Made by a program: the position numbers and the translations under genes. 64,000 bases of DNA, taken from contig JABFRR010000002.1 of assembly GCA_013141065.1 (NCBI GenBank), positions 62,001 through 126,000 on the forward strand. Reading direction: 5' to 3'. Below, piece by piece: positions 8,951-18,886 of this stretch (position 1 is its first letter; the number at the start of each line of letters is the position of its first letter). Origin of the DNA: Bacteriovoracaceae bacterium. GTDB lineage: Bacteria; Bdellovibrionota; Bacteriovoracia; Bacteriovoracales; Bacteriovoracaceae. The notes beneath the pieces were generated by a model that saw nothing but the letters and a program-made list of their open reading frames with translations, did not search any database and had not been told where the DNA came from.

Positions 8951-10672
8951 ATGAAGCTATCTTATAAAATGATCATCGAAACGCCTTCGACGCACCAGGT
9001 TCGTGTCATAATTCAAGGAAAAAAAGAATCTCAGCAAAAAAAACTGGACTTTTTTCTTCCAAGATGGTCACCAGGCTCTTACTTGATGCGTGAATATTCA
9101 AGGCATATCTCAAGCATTAAAGCTGAAACGAGTAACGGTGAGAGATTATTTCTCGAACAAACTGATGTCTCAGTTTTTGAAATTAATTGGGAAAAGAGTG
9201 AATTAAAAAAAGCTGATGAGTCTTTTACGATTTCTTATAATGTCTTTTGTCATGAGCTCACTGTTCGAACATCACATGTAGATTATTCACATGCTTTTTT
9301 ACATTTGCCGACATTGTTGATGGGAGTTTTAGGTAGCGAGATGGATTCCCCAACTTTAGAGTTGAGCTTTCCAAACGAATGGTCAAAAGTGACAACAGGT
9401 CTTAAAGATATTTCAACAGAGAGAAATGTTTTTATTTATAGTGCCAAAAATTATGATGAACTCATTGATTCACCTATTGAAATAGGTTGCCACGAAACTG
9501 ATGGATTTATAGTCGATGGGGTGACCCACGAACTTGCTTTTTATGGACAGCTGTTACCACATAAAGAAAACTTTAAAGCTGATACTCAAAAAATTGTCGA
9601 ACATATTTCTCGGTTTATGGGGGGGATGCCCTATGAAAAATATACATTCATCAATCATTTTGTTCCAGGTCTCTACGGAGGACTTGAACACATGAACTCG
9701 ACTGCTTTGCAATTTTGTCCTACTCAAATTTCAAATAGAAAAACCTATTTGAATTATTTGGCACTAGTCTCTCATGAGTATTTTCATACTTGGAACGTCA
9801 AGCGCATTAGACCTTTGGAGCTTGGGCCTTTTAATTATTTAAAAGAGGCAACAACAAAACTTCTTTGGTTGGCAGAAGGTCTGACGTCTTTAATGGATGA
9901 GCTTTTTATTTATCGAGCAGGACTCATCACTCTGGAAGAATATCTTGAAATGCAAAAAGATAATCTCAATCGTTATTATGCAGTTCCTGGAAGGCGATTT
10001 CATTCTCTCGATGATTCATCTTTTAATGCTTGGATTAAGCTTTATAGACCTGATGAAAATATGAACAACTCAAGTGTGAGTTATTACTTAAAAGGTGGAA
10101 TTGTCTTTTTTGCTTTGAATATTCTCTTGGCTTCAAAGCAGAAATCAATAAATGATTTTCTGAAGTTGTTATGGAGTGACTATCAAAATAATCCTTCCAG
10201 AGGGTTAACTCCTGATCAAGTTTATAAAATAGTTGAAGAAGTAGGGGGAAGAGAAATTCGTGAAAAATTCGAAGTCATGACTTCGACAACTGAAGATCTT
10301 GACCTTGAAACCCTCTGTCTGAACGCCGGAATGAAGTTCGAGTGGGATAAATCAGAATCTCCATGGCTTGGTTTTGATCCAGAATTTTTGGGTGATAGAG
10401 TCGTTGTCAAAATAGTGACTCTTGACGGACCAGCTTTCAAAGCTGGACTTAATGCGGGGGACGAGATTTTGGCCATTAATGGGATGAGGATTTTAAAAGA
10501 GAGATTTAATGACTTTGCTAAATTTTTAAAGATTAATCAAACTTACACTCTGACAATTTCCAGATTAAACTCGCTTCAGACTGTAAATTTAAATGTGGGC
10601 ACCATGCCATTTAAATTAAAAATGATTAGTATTAGTGATCGTACTGCTGTGGAAAAATGTTTAGGAAAATGA
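8951..10672 (+). CDS. M61-family aminopeptidase with C-terminal PDZ domain
   Basis: Zinc metallopeptidase of the glycyl aminopeptidase (M61) family, 573 residues, typical length. Zinc motif HEYFHTW (HExxH, about residues 275-279) and a downstream LAEGLTSLMDE that supplies the third ligand Glu (about 311). N-terminal beta domain precedes it. The C-terminus (about 480-560) is PDZ, with PAFKAGLNAGDEILAINGMR. No signal peptide is evident, so it is probably cytoplasmic. AAAGGA lies before the ATG. Confidence 0.9.
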   Translation: MKLSYKMIIETPSTHQVRVIIQGKKESQQKKLDFFLPRWSPGSYLMREYSRHISSIKAETSNGERLFLEQTDVSVFEINWEKSELKKADESFTISYNVFCHELTVRTSHVDYSHAFLHLPTLLMGVLGSEMDSPTLELSFPNEWSKVTTGLKDISTERNVFIYSAKNYDELIDSPIEIGCHETDGFIVDGVTHELAFYGQLLPHKENFKADTQKIVEHISRFMGGMPYEKYTFINHFVPGLYGGLEHMNSTALQFCPTQISNRKTYLNYLALVSHEYFHTWNVKRIRPLELGPFNYLKEATTKLLWLAEGLTSLMDELFIYRAGLITLEEYLEMQKDNLNRYYAVPGRRFHSLDDSSFNAWIKLYRPDENMNNSSVSYYLKGGIVFFALNILLASKQKSINDFLKLLWSDYQNNPSRGLTPDQVYKIVEEVGGREIREKFEVMTSTTEDLDLETLCLNAGMKFEWDKSESPWLGFDPEFLGDRVVVKIVTLDGPAFKAGLNAGDEILAINGMRILKERFNDFAKFLKINQTYTLTISRLNSLQTVNLNVGTMPFKLKMISISDRTAVEKCLGK

Positions 10673-10764
10673 CAATTATCACGATATGTCCACTTGTTAA
10701 GTGTTTAACTTTTTTAGATCTTTGTTAAACTAATTACTAAATTGTATTTTTTTGGTGGTTAGAT

Positions 10765-12963
10765 ATGAAAAATGTACCTTTTCGCTATAAGCTGATACTT
10801 AGCATTCTTGTAATGAGTTTAGTTCCTTTACTCATTAGTGCGATCTACATTCTCAATTCCTCCAAAGCTGAATTAGAGCAGGCTTCATTTGATAAACTAA
10901 CTTCTGTACGAGAGTTAAAAAATAAATCGATTTCACGCTACTTGAATATTGTGAGTGCACAAATCTCTACCATGTCTCACGATTTGATGTTGATTAATGC
11001 TGCTAAAGAATTTAAAGCCGCATTTAAGTCAACTCCAGCATCTGTGGAGGGATCTAAAGCTAAACTTAATGATTATTACTCAAAGGAATTTGCAGTTGAG
11101 TATAAAAATAAAACCAGTACAGAAAGTTCGCTAAAAATAGTTCCTGATTCTTTGTCAGAAGAAAGTGTTGTGCTTCAACATGCTTTTATTTCTAACAGTT
11201 CACATCCCTTAGGCTCGAAGCATCTATTAGATGAGTCACCACTCGTACCAGAATACTCAGCAGTTCATAAAATATATCACCCGATTATTAGAGAGTTTTT
11301 AGAAACATTCTCACTCTATGATGTTTTTATTGTCGACAATGAAACAGGTAATATTATTTATACAGTATTTAAAGAACTTGATTTTGCCACCAACTTATTA
11401 ACAGGGCCTTATAAAGACACTAATTTAGCTGAGGTCTTTAAGCTTGCTCGCGATGATTCAAGTAAAAAGATTTTTAAAATTGTAGATTTCAAAAAATATC
11501 TACCAAGTTATGAAGCACCTGCTTCATTTATTGCTTCACCTATATGGGATGGAGATAAAAAAATTGGTGTTTTGATTTTTCAGATGCCACTTTCGACAAT
11601 TAACGAAATTATGGGAGAAAGATCAGGTTTAGGAAATACTGGCGAAGCCTATTTAGTGGGTGAAGATAAAAAGTTGAGATCAGATACTTTTACCGATAAA
11701 GAATTTAATATTTATAATTCTTTCAATAAAGATAAATTGATTAATTCTTCTAATATAAAACTTGCTCTCGATGATAAACCAGGAGCAATGATAACTAAAA
11801 ATTTTAACGGTAAAGAAGTGCTTTCAAGTTTTACTAAAATTAGCTATCCCCATTTACCATGGGTGATATTTGCAGAACAATCTTCTGAAGAATCTTTTGC
11901 CGCGATAAATTCACTAAAATGGAAAGTAACTGCTTTCATACTTATTTCAATGATCGTTGTAATAATATTATCTATGGCCATAACAAAAAGTCTTTCAGGA
12001 CAAATTGAAGAAGTCGTTGAGGCTTTTTCTAGCAGTGCTCATGATGTGCAAAATTCAAGTCAAAAAATGGGACTTATTAGTAATAAACTTTATAGCTCAG
12101 TTCAAACGCAGATTTCTAGTATTACTGAAAGTGCCGCTGCGATGGATGAAATTTCAGCGATGTTACAAAATAATAATGCTTCTTCAAAAAGAGCTTCGAA
12201 TCTTTCTATCAATTCTAAGTCATCTGCCCTAAAGGGAAAGGAGACAGTAGATAAAATGATGGTTGAGGTTAGGGATATCTCTAGTAGTTACGATGACATT
12301 CAACGCAGCGTAGAGAAAAACAATGAGGACATTAATAAAATTATTAACGTCATTAATGAAATTGCTCAGAAAACGAAGGTTATTAATGATATTGTTTTTC
12401 AAACAAAAATTCTCTCGTTTAATGCATCAGTTGAAGCGGCCAGGGCCGGAGAAAGTGGAAAAGGTTTTGCTGTGGTCGCCGAAGAAATCGCAAAACTCGC
12501 AGCAATGTCAGGAACGGCCTCTAACGATATTTCAGAAATGCTCATTTCTTCTCAAGAACAAGTTAAGCAAATTGCTGATGAAACAAAAAAACACATCAGC
12601 CTAATTGTTAAAGCCGGACGAAGTAAAATTGAAAATGGGACAAATGTCGCTCAAGACTGCATGACAGAGCTCGACAGTATTTTATCAAGCGTCAACGAGC
12701 TCGACGTGGCCATTCAAGAAATTAACGTCGCTATTTTAGAACAAACCAACGGTGTAACAGAAGTCAATACGGCCATGAAAAGTTTAGAGAATGTCACTCA
12801 TGCCACAACTGACATGTCTGAACGTTCTAAATCGGCTTCACAAGAGCTTCGAGAGCAATCAATAAGCCTACGAACGTCAATTCAGGCACTTAGGAAGATT
12901 CTGGGTGCAAAGAAAAACTATGAATTAAACACTGAAAATTTTGAGCAGCAAACGACAGTGTAA
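10765..12963 (+). CDS. Methyl-accepting chemotaxis protein
   Basis: 732 residues. Membrane helix 1 is at about 10-30 and helix 2 at about 391-411. Between them is a periplasmic sensor of about 360 residues with a Cache-like region (APASFIASPIWDGDKKIGVLIFQ). The cytoplasmic coiled-coil signalling domain carries the kinase-control tip INDIVFQTKILSFNASVEAA (about 540-560), close to the canonical tip but with KILSFNAS instead of NLLALNAA. No C-terminal CheR/CheB-binding pentapeptide is present; the end is QQTTV. A HAMP domain is not obvious between helix 2 and the coiled coil. Gene stands alone with no che genes nearby. Confidence 0.92.
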   Translation: MKNVPFRYKLILSILVMSLVPLLISAIYILNSSKAELEQASFDKLTSVRELKNKSISRYLNIVSAQISTMSHDLMLINAAKEFKAAFKSTPASVEGSKAKLNDYYSKEFAVEYKNKTSTESSLKIVPDSLSEESVVLQHAFISNSSHPLGSKHLLDESPLVPEYSAVHKIYHPIIREFLETFSLYDVFIVDNETGNIIYTVFKELDFATNLLTGPYKDTNLAEVFKLARDDSSKKIFKIVDFKKYLPSYEAPASFIASPIWDGDKKIGVLIFQMPLSTINEIMGERSGLGNTGEAYLVGEDKKLRSDTFTDKEFNIYNSFNKDKLINSSNIKLALDDKPGAMITKNFNGKEVLSSFTKISYPHLPWVIFAEQSSEESFAAINSLKWKVTAFILISMIVVIILSMAITKSLSGQIEEVVEAFSSSAHDVQNSSQKMGLISNKLYSSVQTQISSITESAAAMDEISAMLQNNNASSKRASNLSINSKSSALKGKETVDKMMVEVRDISSSYDDIQRSVEKNNEDINKIINVINEIAQKTKVINDIVFQTKILSFNASVEAARAGESGKGFAVVAEEIAKLAAMSGTASNDISEMLISSQEQVKQIADETKKHISLIVKAGRSKIENGTNVAQDCMTELDSILSSVNELDVAIQEINVAILEQTNGVTEVNTAMKSLENVTHATTDMSERSKSASQELREQSISLRTSIQALRKILGAKKNYELNTENFEQQTTV

Positions 12964-13010
12964 GAAAGTAAAATGTAATTGCAGAGATTGAAAACATTTG
13001 GCATAACGAT

Positions 13011-13033
13011 CCCTACTTATTAATAAGCTAGGG
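13011..13033 (+). promoter_or_regulatory. Hairpin overlapping the ribosome binding site of the 28-residue peptide
   Basis: CCCT-A-CTTA-TTAA-style imperfect hairpin: CCCT at 13011 can pair with AGGG at 13030-13033 and CTTA with TAAG. The 3' arm is part of the purine-rich AGGGAAAGGA ribosome binding site for ATG 13048, so folding would mask it. Possible translational control ahead of glutamine synthetase; structure inferred by eye. Confidence 0.35.
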
Positions 13034-13047
13034 AAAGGAAAATTTTT

Positions 13048-13134
13048 ATGATGCCAGAAGAAATGCAAGCAACTCTCGGTACAGTTATTCTTTTTGTCGC
13101 AATGGTCACTATGATGTGTCTTCGTTCTTTTTAA
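13048..13134 (+). CDS. Putative 28-residue membrane peptide
   Basis: Too short for routine gene calling. ATG 13048 follows a strong ribosome binding site (AGGGAAAGGA). The peptide starts MMPEEMQATLGTVILFVAMV and ends CLRSF: an acidic N-terminus, a single hydrophobic helix and a basic tail, the usual form of bacterial single-span small proteins. It precedes the type III glutamine synthetase by 107 bases, separated by an AT-rich stretch, so it may have its own promoter. Function unknown. Confidence 0.5.
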   Translation: MMPEEMQATLGTVILFVAMVTMMCLRSF

Positions 13135-13241
13135 ATTTTTTAAAAAAATAAATCCTAAATTAACTTAATATTCTTTATCTCCCTTAAATTAAATTCTACA
13201 ATCTCTCTTCGTAGGGTTAAAAAAATCTTTCGGGGGGATGC

Positions 13242-15440
13242 ATGACAGTTGATTTAAAAGAATCTGTTTCAAGTTTACGTAATCGAGCGACTTCAAGAAA
13301 TCCAAGAACATTCACTATTCCATTAGACAACATGGGACAAGTTAAAAAGGTAAGTGATTACTATGGAGAATTGACGTTTGATTTTAAAAAGTCAGAAGAC
13401 ATTTCTGATCTTACGAAAAGAGAAATCATCAAAGCTTTAGATGAAGGGCAGGGAATTAAAAAAGAACATGCTGAAGCTGTCGCCAATGCTGTCACCAGAT
13501 GGGCAGTCAATCTTGGAGCCACTCATTTTTGTCATTGGTTTCAACCACTGACTGGCGGAACTGCAGAAAAGCACGATGCATTTTTTAGTTTTAGTAAAGA
13601 AGGTAAAGCGATTGAGCGACTTTCAGCTTCTCAACTTTTACAAGGTGAACCGGATGCTTCTTCTTTTCCCAATGGTGGATCAAGATCAACATTCGAAGCA
13701 AGAGGCTATACTTCATGGGATCTAACGAGCCCAATGTTTTTGATTGAAACAACCAATGGCCGTACACTTTGTATTCCTACTGCTTTCGTGTCTTATAAAG
13801 GTGAATCTCTAGATATAAAAACACCACTTTTGAAATCGATTTCAATTTTAAGTCCTGCAGTGACTAAGTTTTTACAACTTGCTGGTCATAGTGACACAAC
13901 TTCAGTTCAAGTGACTTGTGGAGCAGAACAAGAATATTTTTTAATAGATAAAGCCTTTTATTTTGCTCGCCCAGATTTAGTCATGACTGGACGAACTCTT
14001 TTTGGTGCGCTTACGACGAGAAATCAGCAATTAGAAGATCATTATTTTGGATTAATTCCAGATCGCATTTTGGCTTTTATGCAAGAGCTAGACTATGAAC
14101 TTCATCGCTTAGGAATTCCATCTAAAACACGTCACAACGAAGTGGCCCCAGGACAATTTGAAATGGCGCCGATCTTTTGTGAAGCGAATGTGGCTTCGGA
14201 TAATAATCAAATGATTATGACGACCATGAGAAGAATTGCAGAAAAACATAACATGATGGTTCTTCTCCATGAAAAACCATTTGCTGGAATTAATGGATCA
14301 GGCAAGCACGTCAATTGGTCAATGAGTGATAATACAGGTTTAAATTTACTTGAGCCGGGTACAGAACCACAATCAAATTTAAGATTTCTTGCCACAGTCG
14401 CTATTATCGTTGAGGCCCTTCACCGTTATGCTAAACCACTTCGTATGGCAATTTCTGGAGCAGGAAATGATCATCGTTTAGGTGCCAACGAAGCACCACC
14501 AAGTATCATATCTGCTTACTTGGGAGATACACTTGATAAAATTTTTCATACGATTATGGAAGATAAGTCATTTACTCCAAGATCAAATAACGTGATTGAC
14601 TTAGGAACAAATCAACTGGCACATTTGCTTCAAGATAATACCGACAGAAACCGAACTTCCCCTTTTGCTTTTACCGGTAATAAATTTGAATTTCGAGCAG
14701 TCGGGTCAAGTCACGCTATTGGTTTTCCGATGACCGTTTTAAATGCGGCAGTCACAGATATTTTTGTTGAGGCCAATACATTTTTAGAAAAAGAACAAGC
14801 AGCAGGACAATCCGTCGATCAGTCTTTGATGAGTCTTATTAAAAAACTTATGGGGAACTCATTAAAGGCCGTTTTCAACGGAGATGGATATTCTAAGGAA
14901 TGGGTAGAGGAGGCAAAACGCCGAGGTCTTCCTAATCTTAGAACAACTCCTGAAGCACTTAAAACTATGCTTGATAAAAATGATTACAGTTTCCTTGTTC
15001 GAAATGGGATTTTCAAAGAATCAGAAATCGAAACTCGTTATAATATTTTATTAGAGCGATATATAAAAATCCGTGAAATTGAAATGGAAACGATGATCGA
15101 TATGATTCATCAGTTTGTGATTCCTTCAGGTCTTGAATATAAAACAGTTTTAGCAAAACTTATAAAAGATCAAAAAGAAATTGGAGTGGCTTCTAATTTT
15201 GAGATGGATGCTTATAAAAAAGTTTCTTTAAAAATCGATGAAATTCATGCACTTTCTTTAAATTTACATAAAGAGCTCTCAGCTGAGCACCACGATCATC
15301 AAAAATACGCAGAAAATATTGCTGCTGAATTGATGACGACGGTGACGACAATGGCGGGGATTTGTAACGAGTTAGAAGAACTTATTCCGAATCAATTTTA
15401 TACACTACCTAAGTATTACGACATGCTCTTTTTACGTTAA
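13242..15440 (+). CDS. glnN: Glutamine synthetase, type III
   Basis: Makes glutamine from glutamate, ammonia and ATP. The 732-residue length is diagnostic of GSIII (types I and II are 350-470). Visible motifs: CGAEQEYFLID (about 225-235, metal-binding Glu residues), GAGNDHRLGANEAPPS (about 405-420) and NRTSPFAFTGNKFEFR (about 469-485). GTG/ATG region: ATG 13242 follows GGGGGG. A strong bidirectional terminator follows the stop. Stands alone apart from the small peptide upstream; no glnB or ntr genes nearby. Confidence 0.95.
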   Translation: MTVDLKESVSSLRNRATSRNPRTFTIPLDNMGQVKKVSDYYGELTFDFKKSEDISDLTKREIIKALDEGQGIKKEHAEAVANAVTRWAVNLGATHFCHWFQPLTGGTAEKHDAFFSFSKEGKAIERLSASQLLQGEPDASSFPNGGSRSTFEARGYTSWDLTSPMFLIETTNGRTLCIPTAFVSYKGESLDIKTPLLKSISILSPAVTKFLQLAGHSDTTSVQVTCGAEQEYFLIDKAFYFARPDLVMTGRTLFGALTTRNQQLEDHYFGLIPDRILAFMQELDYELHRLGIPSKTRHNEVAPGQFEMAPIFCEANVASDNNQMIMTTMRRIAEKHNMMVLLHEKPFAGINGSGKHVNWSMSDNTGLNLLEPGTEPQSNLRFLATVAIIVEALHRYAKPLRMAISGAGNDHRLGANEAPPSIISAYLGDTLDKIFHTIMEDKSFTPRSNNVIDLGTNQLAHLLQDNTDRNRTSPFAFTGNKFEFRAVGSSHAIGFPMTVLNAAVTDIFVEANTFLEKEQAAGQSVDQSLMSLIKKLMGNSLKAVFNGDGYSKEWVEEAKRRGLPNLRTTPEALKTMLDKNDYSFLVRNGIFKESEIETRYNILLERYIKIREIEMETMIDMIHQFVIPSGLEYKTVLAKLIKDQKEIGVASNFEMDAYKKVSLKIDEIHALSLNLHKELSAEHHDHQKYAENIAAELMTTVTTMAGICNELEELIPNQFYTLPKYYDMLFLR

Positions 15441-15450
15441 AATTAAAATA

Positions 15451-15478
15451 AAAAAGCCACCTACGGGTGGCTTTTTTT
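15451..15478. terminator. Bidirectional intrinsic terminator
   Basis: GCCACC (15456-15461), loop TACG, GGTGGC (15466-15471), flanked by an A-run on the left and a T-run on the right. It ends transcription of glnN on the plus strand and of the convergent prolyl oligopeptidase gene on the minus strand, whose stop codon overlaps the T-run. Confidence 0.92.
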
Positions 15479-17582
15479 ATTTTAATTTTTTCCACAAATA
15501 AGTGTATTTCAACGTACTTGTCAAAATTCCTTGTTCAATATTGGCCACTCCGCCATGGCCACCTTCAATATTTTCATAATAATAAAGTGGGTGACCAAAA
15601 TCCCGCATTTTAGCGACCATCTTTCGTGAGTGCCCTGGATGAACTCTGTCGTCTTTTGTACTGGTAAAAAAATACACTTCTGGGTAGGTCACATTTTTTT
15701 TCACATTTTGATAGGGGGAATATTTCGAGATGACTTCTCTCATTTTGGGATCATCTGGATTTCCGTATTCATCCATCCAACTAGCACCCGCCAGTAGAGT
15801 GTGGTACCTAAACATGTCTAATAAAGGAACTTCGCAAACGACAGCATTAAATAAATCAGGCCGCTGAATAAAACTGCCGGCCACTAAGAGTCCACCATTT
15901 GATCCACCTTGAATACCGAGGTGCTGGGGAGAAGTGATTTTGGAATCTATGAGATTTTCTGCAATAGAGATGAAGTCATCAAAGACGATTTGACGATTTT
16001 CTTTAACCGCTGCTTGATGCCATGAAGGCCCGTATTCACCGCCGCCTCTGATATTGGCCATGACAAAGACCCCACCGGCCTCGAGCCAGATTTTTCCGAA
16101 TCCACCAAGATAATATGGAGTTTCTGAAGATTCAAATCCACCGTAACCATAAAGTAGCGTCGGATTTTTTCCATCACGTTTTAAATTTTTATTATAGACT
16201 ATAAAATAGGGAATTAAGGTTCCGTCTTTACTGGTCGAATACTTTTGCTCAGATATGATATCTTTATTGTTAAATCTCAAAGGAGATGTTTTTAATTTTG
16301 TAAATTTATTCAAGTTTGATTTTGCATTTCCCATAAAACTGGTAGTGGGAGTTACAAAGTCAGAATAAGTTAAGATGATGTCATCATTTTCATCTTGAGT
16401 AGAATAAACAGAACTCATTCCATTATTTCCTAACTCAATATTTTCAATTTCCCATTTATTGACTCCTTTAAAAGTCACCTTTTTAACTTTTCCTAAAATA
16501 TTATCAATTACTTCTAAAAGAAGAGTATTTTTAGTTGTTGAAAGACTTTGAAAAAAAATCTTATCTGTTGGTTCAAAAAGGATTTCCATACTTGCAAGTG
16601 ATTTATCTTTTAAGCTTGATAAAGGCAAGGCCACGACACTTCCAGATTTAAGAGATTTCTTTTCAGTTATCAAATCTGATTTTAATGAATAGAGTAGATA
16701 TCTTTTAAACATCCCGAGGAATTCAGAATCTTTGGGCATTGGGATGAGTGTTTTTTCATCACCATCTAAATACCAAGTCTCGTTTTGATAAAAAGAAAGA
16801 TTATGAGAAATAAAATGATAGTTTTTTTTATCTTCAAAAGAATAATGAACATAAGCACTAATGGACTGATCTTTTTGATCAATTTCAAATAAAGGCTTTA
16901 AATCTTTTAATTGTTCATTTCGTTTTAGTATCTTTAGTATTCTCGGATACCCTGAATCTGTCGTGGTGCCTGCTCCTTCGTCTGTTGCGACATAAAGAGA
17001 ATTTTGATCACGCCATGAAACATTACTTTTGGCTTCAGGAAGAGTGAAGCCGTCTTTTACAAACTGCTTTTTTGTTAAATCAAATTCTCGAACAACTTCA
17101 GCATCTTTACCTCCACGAGATAAAGAAATCAGGCACTGTTTATATTGAGGTGGCAGGCAACGAGAACCTGACCAAACCCAGTTTTCATTTTCATTTTTAG
17201 CGAGTAGGTCTAGATCGAGAAGCACTTCCCACTTAGGGCGATTTTTTTGGTATTCTTTAAAAGACGTTCTTCTCCAAACTCCTCGAACACTTTTTTTGTC
17301 CTGCCAAAAATTATAAAACATTCCTTGCATGGGATAGGCCCAAGGAACACGATTTTTATCATAGGCAATTTTGGTTAATTCATTTTTTATAGGCTCAAAG
17401 TTTTTTTCTAATTTGAGTTTAGAGAGTGTTTCTTCATTTTCTTTTTTGGCAAAATTAATAGCTTCCGGGGATTCAATTTCTTCAAGCCATAAGTAGGGAT
17501 CGACATCAGAAATTTTATGAGTTGTGTTGGCACAAGAAAATAAGAGAATTGAAGATAAAAGCACTGAAGTGTATTTGAGCAT
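15477..17582 (-). CDS. Prolyl oligopeptidase (S9A), predicted lipoprotein
   Basis: Serine peptidase cutting small peptides after proline. The 701-residue product starts with a lipoprotein signal and lipobox LFSC, so it is exported and anchored. N-terminal PYLWLEEIESPEA and the WASPRGVWRR-type region lead into the seven-bladed propeller; the C-terminal hydrolase has the triad Ser in GIQGGSNGGLLVAG (about 561), Asp in TKDDRVHPGH (about 645) and His in EGGHGGV (about 678). Likely cotranscribed behind the METTL25-like gene, 33 bp upstream. Confidence 0.93.
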   Translation of the reverse strand: MLKYTSVLLSSILLFSCANTTHKISDVDPYLWLEEIESPEAINFAKKENEETLSKLKLEKNFEPIKNELTKIAYDKNRVPWAYPMQGMFYNFWQDKKSVRGVWRRTSFKEYQKNRPKWEVLLDLDLLAKNENENWVWSGSRCLPPQYKQCLISLSRGGKDAEVVREFDLTKKQFVKDGFTLPEAKSNVSWRDQNSLYVATDEGAGTTTDSGYPRILKILKRNEQLKDLKPLFEIDQKDQSISAYVHYSFEDKKNYHFISHNLSFYQNETWYLDGDEKTLIPMPKDSEFLGMFKRYLLYSLKSDLITEKKSLKSGSVVALPLSSLKDKSLASMEILFEPTDKIFFQSLSTTKNTLLLEVIDNILGKVKKVTFKGVNKWEIENIELGNNGMSSVYSTQDENDDIILTYSDFVTPTTSFMGNAKSNLNKFTKLKTSPLRFNNKDIISEQKYSTSKDGTLIPYFIVYNKNLKRDGKNPTLLYGYGGFESSETPYYLGGFGKIWLEAGGVFVMANIRGGGEYGPSWHQAAVKENRQIVFDDFISIAENLIDSKITSPQHLGIQGGSNGGLLVAGSFIQRPDLFNAVVCEVPLLDMFRYHTLLAGASWMDEYGNPDDPKMREVISKYSPYQNVKKNVTYPEVYFFTSTKDDRVHPGHSRKMVAKMRDFGHPLYYYENIEGGHGGVANIEQGILTSTLKYTYLWKKLK

Positions 17583-17615
17583 TAGATCGTTCCTGTTAGA
17601 TTTTTAATTTTGAGT

Positions 17616-18869
17616 TTAGTGGACTTTCTTTCGTTGGGCAAGAATTCCAATGTTACGTGGTGAGATTTCTTCATCAAAATACTGCTCTAGTTTGACACTA
17701 AAGCCTTGTTCTTCGAGATAGAGGCAGCGATCAATTTGAAGATAAACTTCTAGGAGCCGGCCAAGTTGCCAACGAATGATATTACATAAATACATTTGTC
17801 TAAGTTCAGATTGGATATGATTGGAATTATAAAAGTCATCAAAAAACTCATTACTAAACGCGTGTTCAATTTTTAACTCTTGTAACTTATCGCTTATATA
17901 AAGATGAAAAGGTTTCCAGTAAGTGCTGATATGGCATTCACCGACACTGGTAAAAAACTTATTATTATAATGTTTCAGTAAAAATAAATGGAGGGCGTTG
18001 CGATAATTTTTCACACGTTCTTTAGTTTGGTAAGTTTCAAAACTCATTGGAGCATGTGACCTAGTTGCGAGTGTCAGACCATAAAGATTTAGTCTAGGAA
18101 AGTTTTGACTTTTATAGTAATCACTCAAAGGCAAATCTAATACTGGGTCCATTTTGTAGTAGCAGCATCCGAAGCTTAAAAGGGCCGGGCTCTTAAACTT
18201 ATCGGCTGAACGAATGAGAGTGTGAGCGAGACTGCCACAAGTATGAAGTCCCAGGATCATAGCTTTATCATTAATCACAGTACTTAGAACTGTGTCTTCG
18301 GCATTGGCATTTAGTGTCGCATTTAAAAATGTTACGTGTTCTGCATCTTCAAGCTTTCGAAATTTACCTAGTCTTTCTATGCCAATTTTTTGAAACTCAA
18401 TATTTTGATCGATAGAAACTGAAGGAATTTGATGATAATGAGACAATACCCTCGAGAGATGACCAACTCCACCGCCGATATCGACGACATGAACGAATTC
18501 GACTTCATCTTTTATTTTTTTGAGTATAGGAACTATCTTTTGAATCTCATGTTTTTTCTTCTTTTTTACACCGTGAAAAGCCCAGTTTTCTAAAGGGAGA
18601 TCTGGATATTTAACGATGAAAGGGAGGTCTGTCAGGTCTTGAAGTTTTTTTAAAAATTCGTGAAAACTGCTTCCTTCAACTTTTGTCACATGCCGCTTAC
18701 AGTCAATATCGAAGAGTTCATTTTCACTCAATGTGTCTAGCAATTTGATCCATTCACTTGGGTAGTTATTTAAACTTTCGGGATACTCGTTCATGATTTC
18801 TTCTCTCCAAAGTGGAGAGTATAAATCGATTAATTCTGCTAGGCTTTGGGCGTGACTTTTATAATTCAT
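17616..18869 (-). CDS. METTL25-like SAM-dependent methyltransferase
   Basis: 417 residues. SAM-binding motif I is VHVVDIGGGVGHLSRVL (about 126-142). Further on are LGLHTCGSLAHTLIRS (about 210-225) and SFGCCYYKMDP (about 229-239). The latter two resemble the CG-L and GCCY motifs of the METTL25/RRNAD1 family best known from eukaryotes. The substrate is unknown; RNA or protein is possible. The start is 17 bp from the divergent murD start, so the promoters of both genes must lie inside the opposite coding sequences. Confidence 0.72.
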   Translation of the reverse strand: MNYKSHAQSLAELIDLYSPLWREEIMNEYPESLNNYPSEWIKLLDTLSENELFDIDCKRHVTKVEGSSFHEFLKKLQDLTDLPFIVKYPDLPLENWAFHGVKKKKKHEIQKIVPILKKIKDEVEFVHVVDIGGGVGHLSRVLSHYHQIPSVSIDQNIEFQKIGIERLGKFRKLEDAEHVTFLNATLNANAEDTVLSTVINDKAMILGLHTCGSLAHTLIRSADKFKSPALLSFGCCYYKMDPVLDLPLSDYYKSQNFPRLNLYGLTLATRSHAPMSFETYQTKERVKNYRNALHLFLLKHYNNKFFTSVGECHISTYWKPFHLYISDKLQELKIEHAFSNEFFDDFYNSNHIQSELRQMYLCNIIRWQLGRLLEVYLQIDRCLYLEEQGFSVKLEQYFDEEISPRNIGILAQRKKVH

Positions 18870-18886
18870 GAAGCGATACTTTTAGC

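Noticed and set aside
10691..10712. CACTT-GTT-AAGTG hairpin followed by T-rich sequence after the M61 gene
   Set aside because: A 5-bp stem with an interrupted T-tract is too weak to call a terminator.
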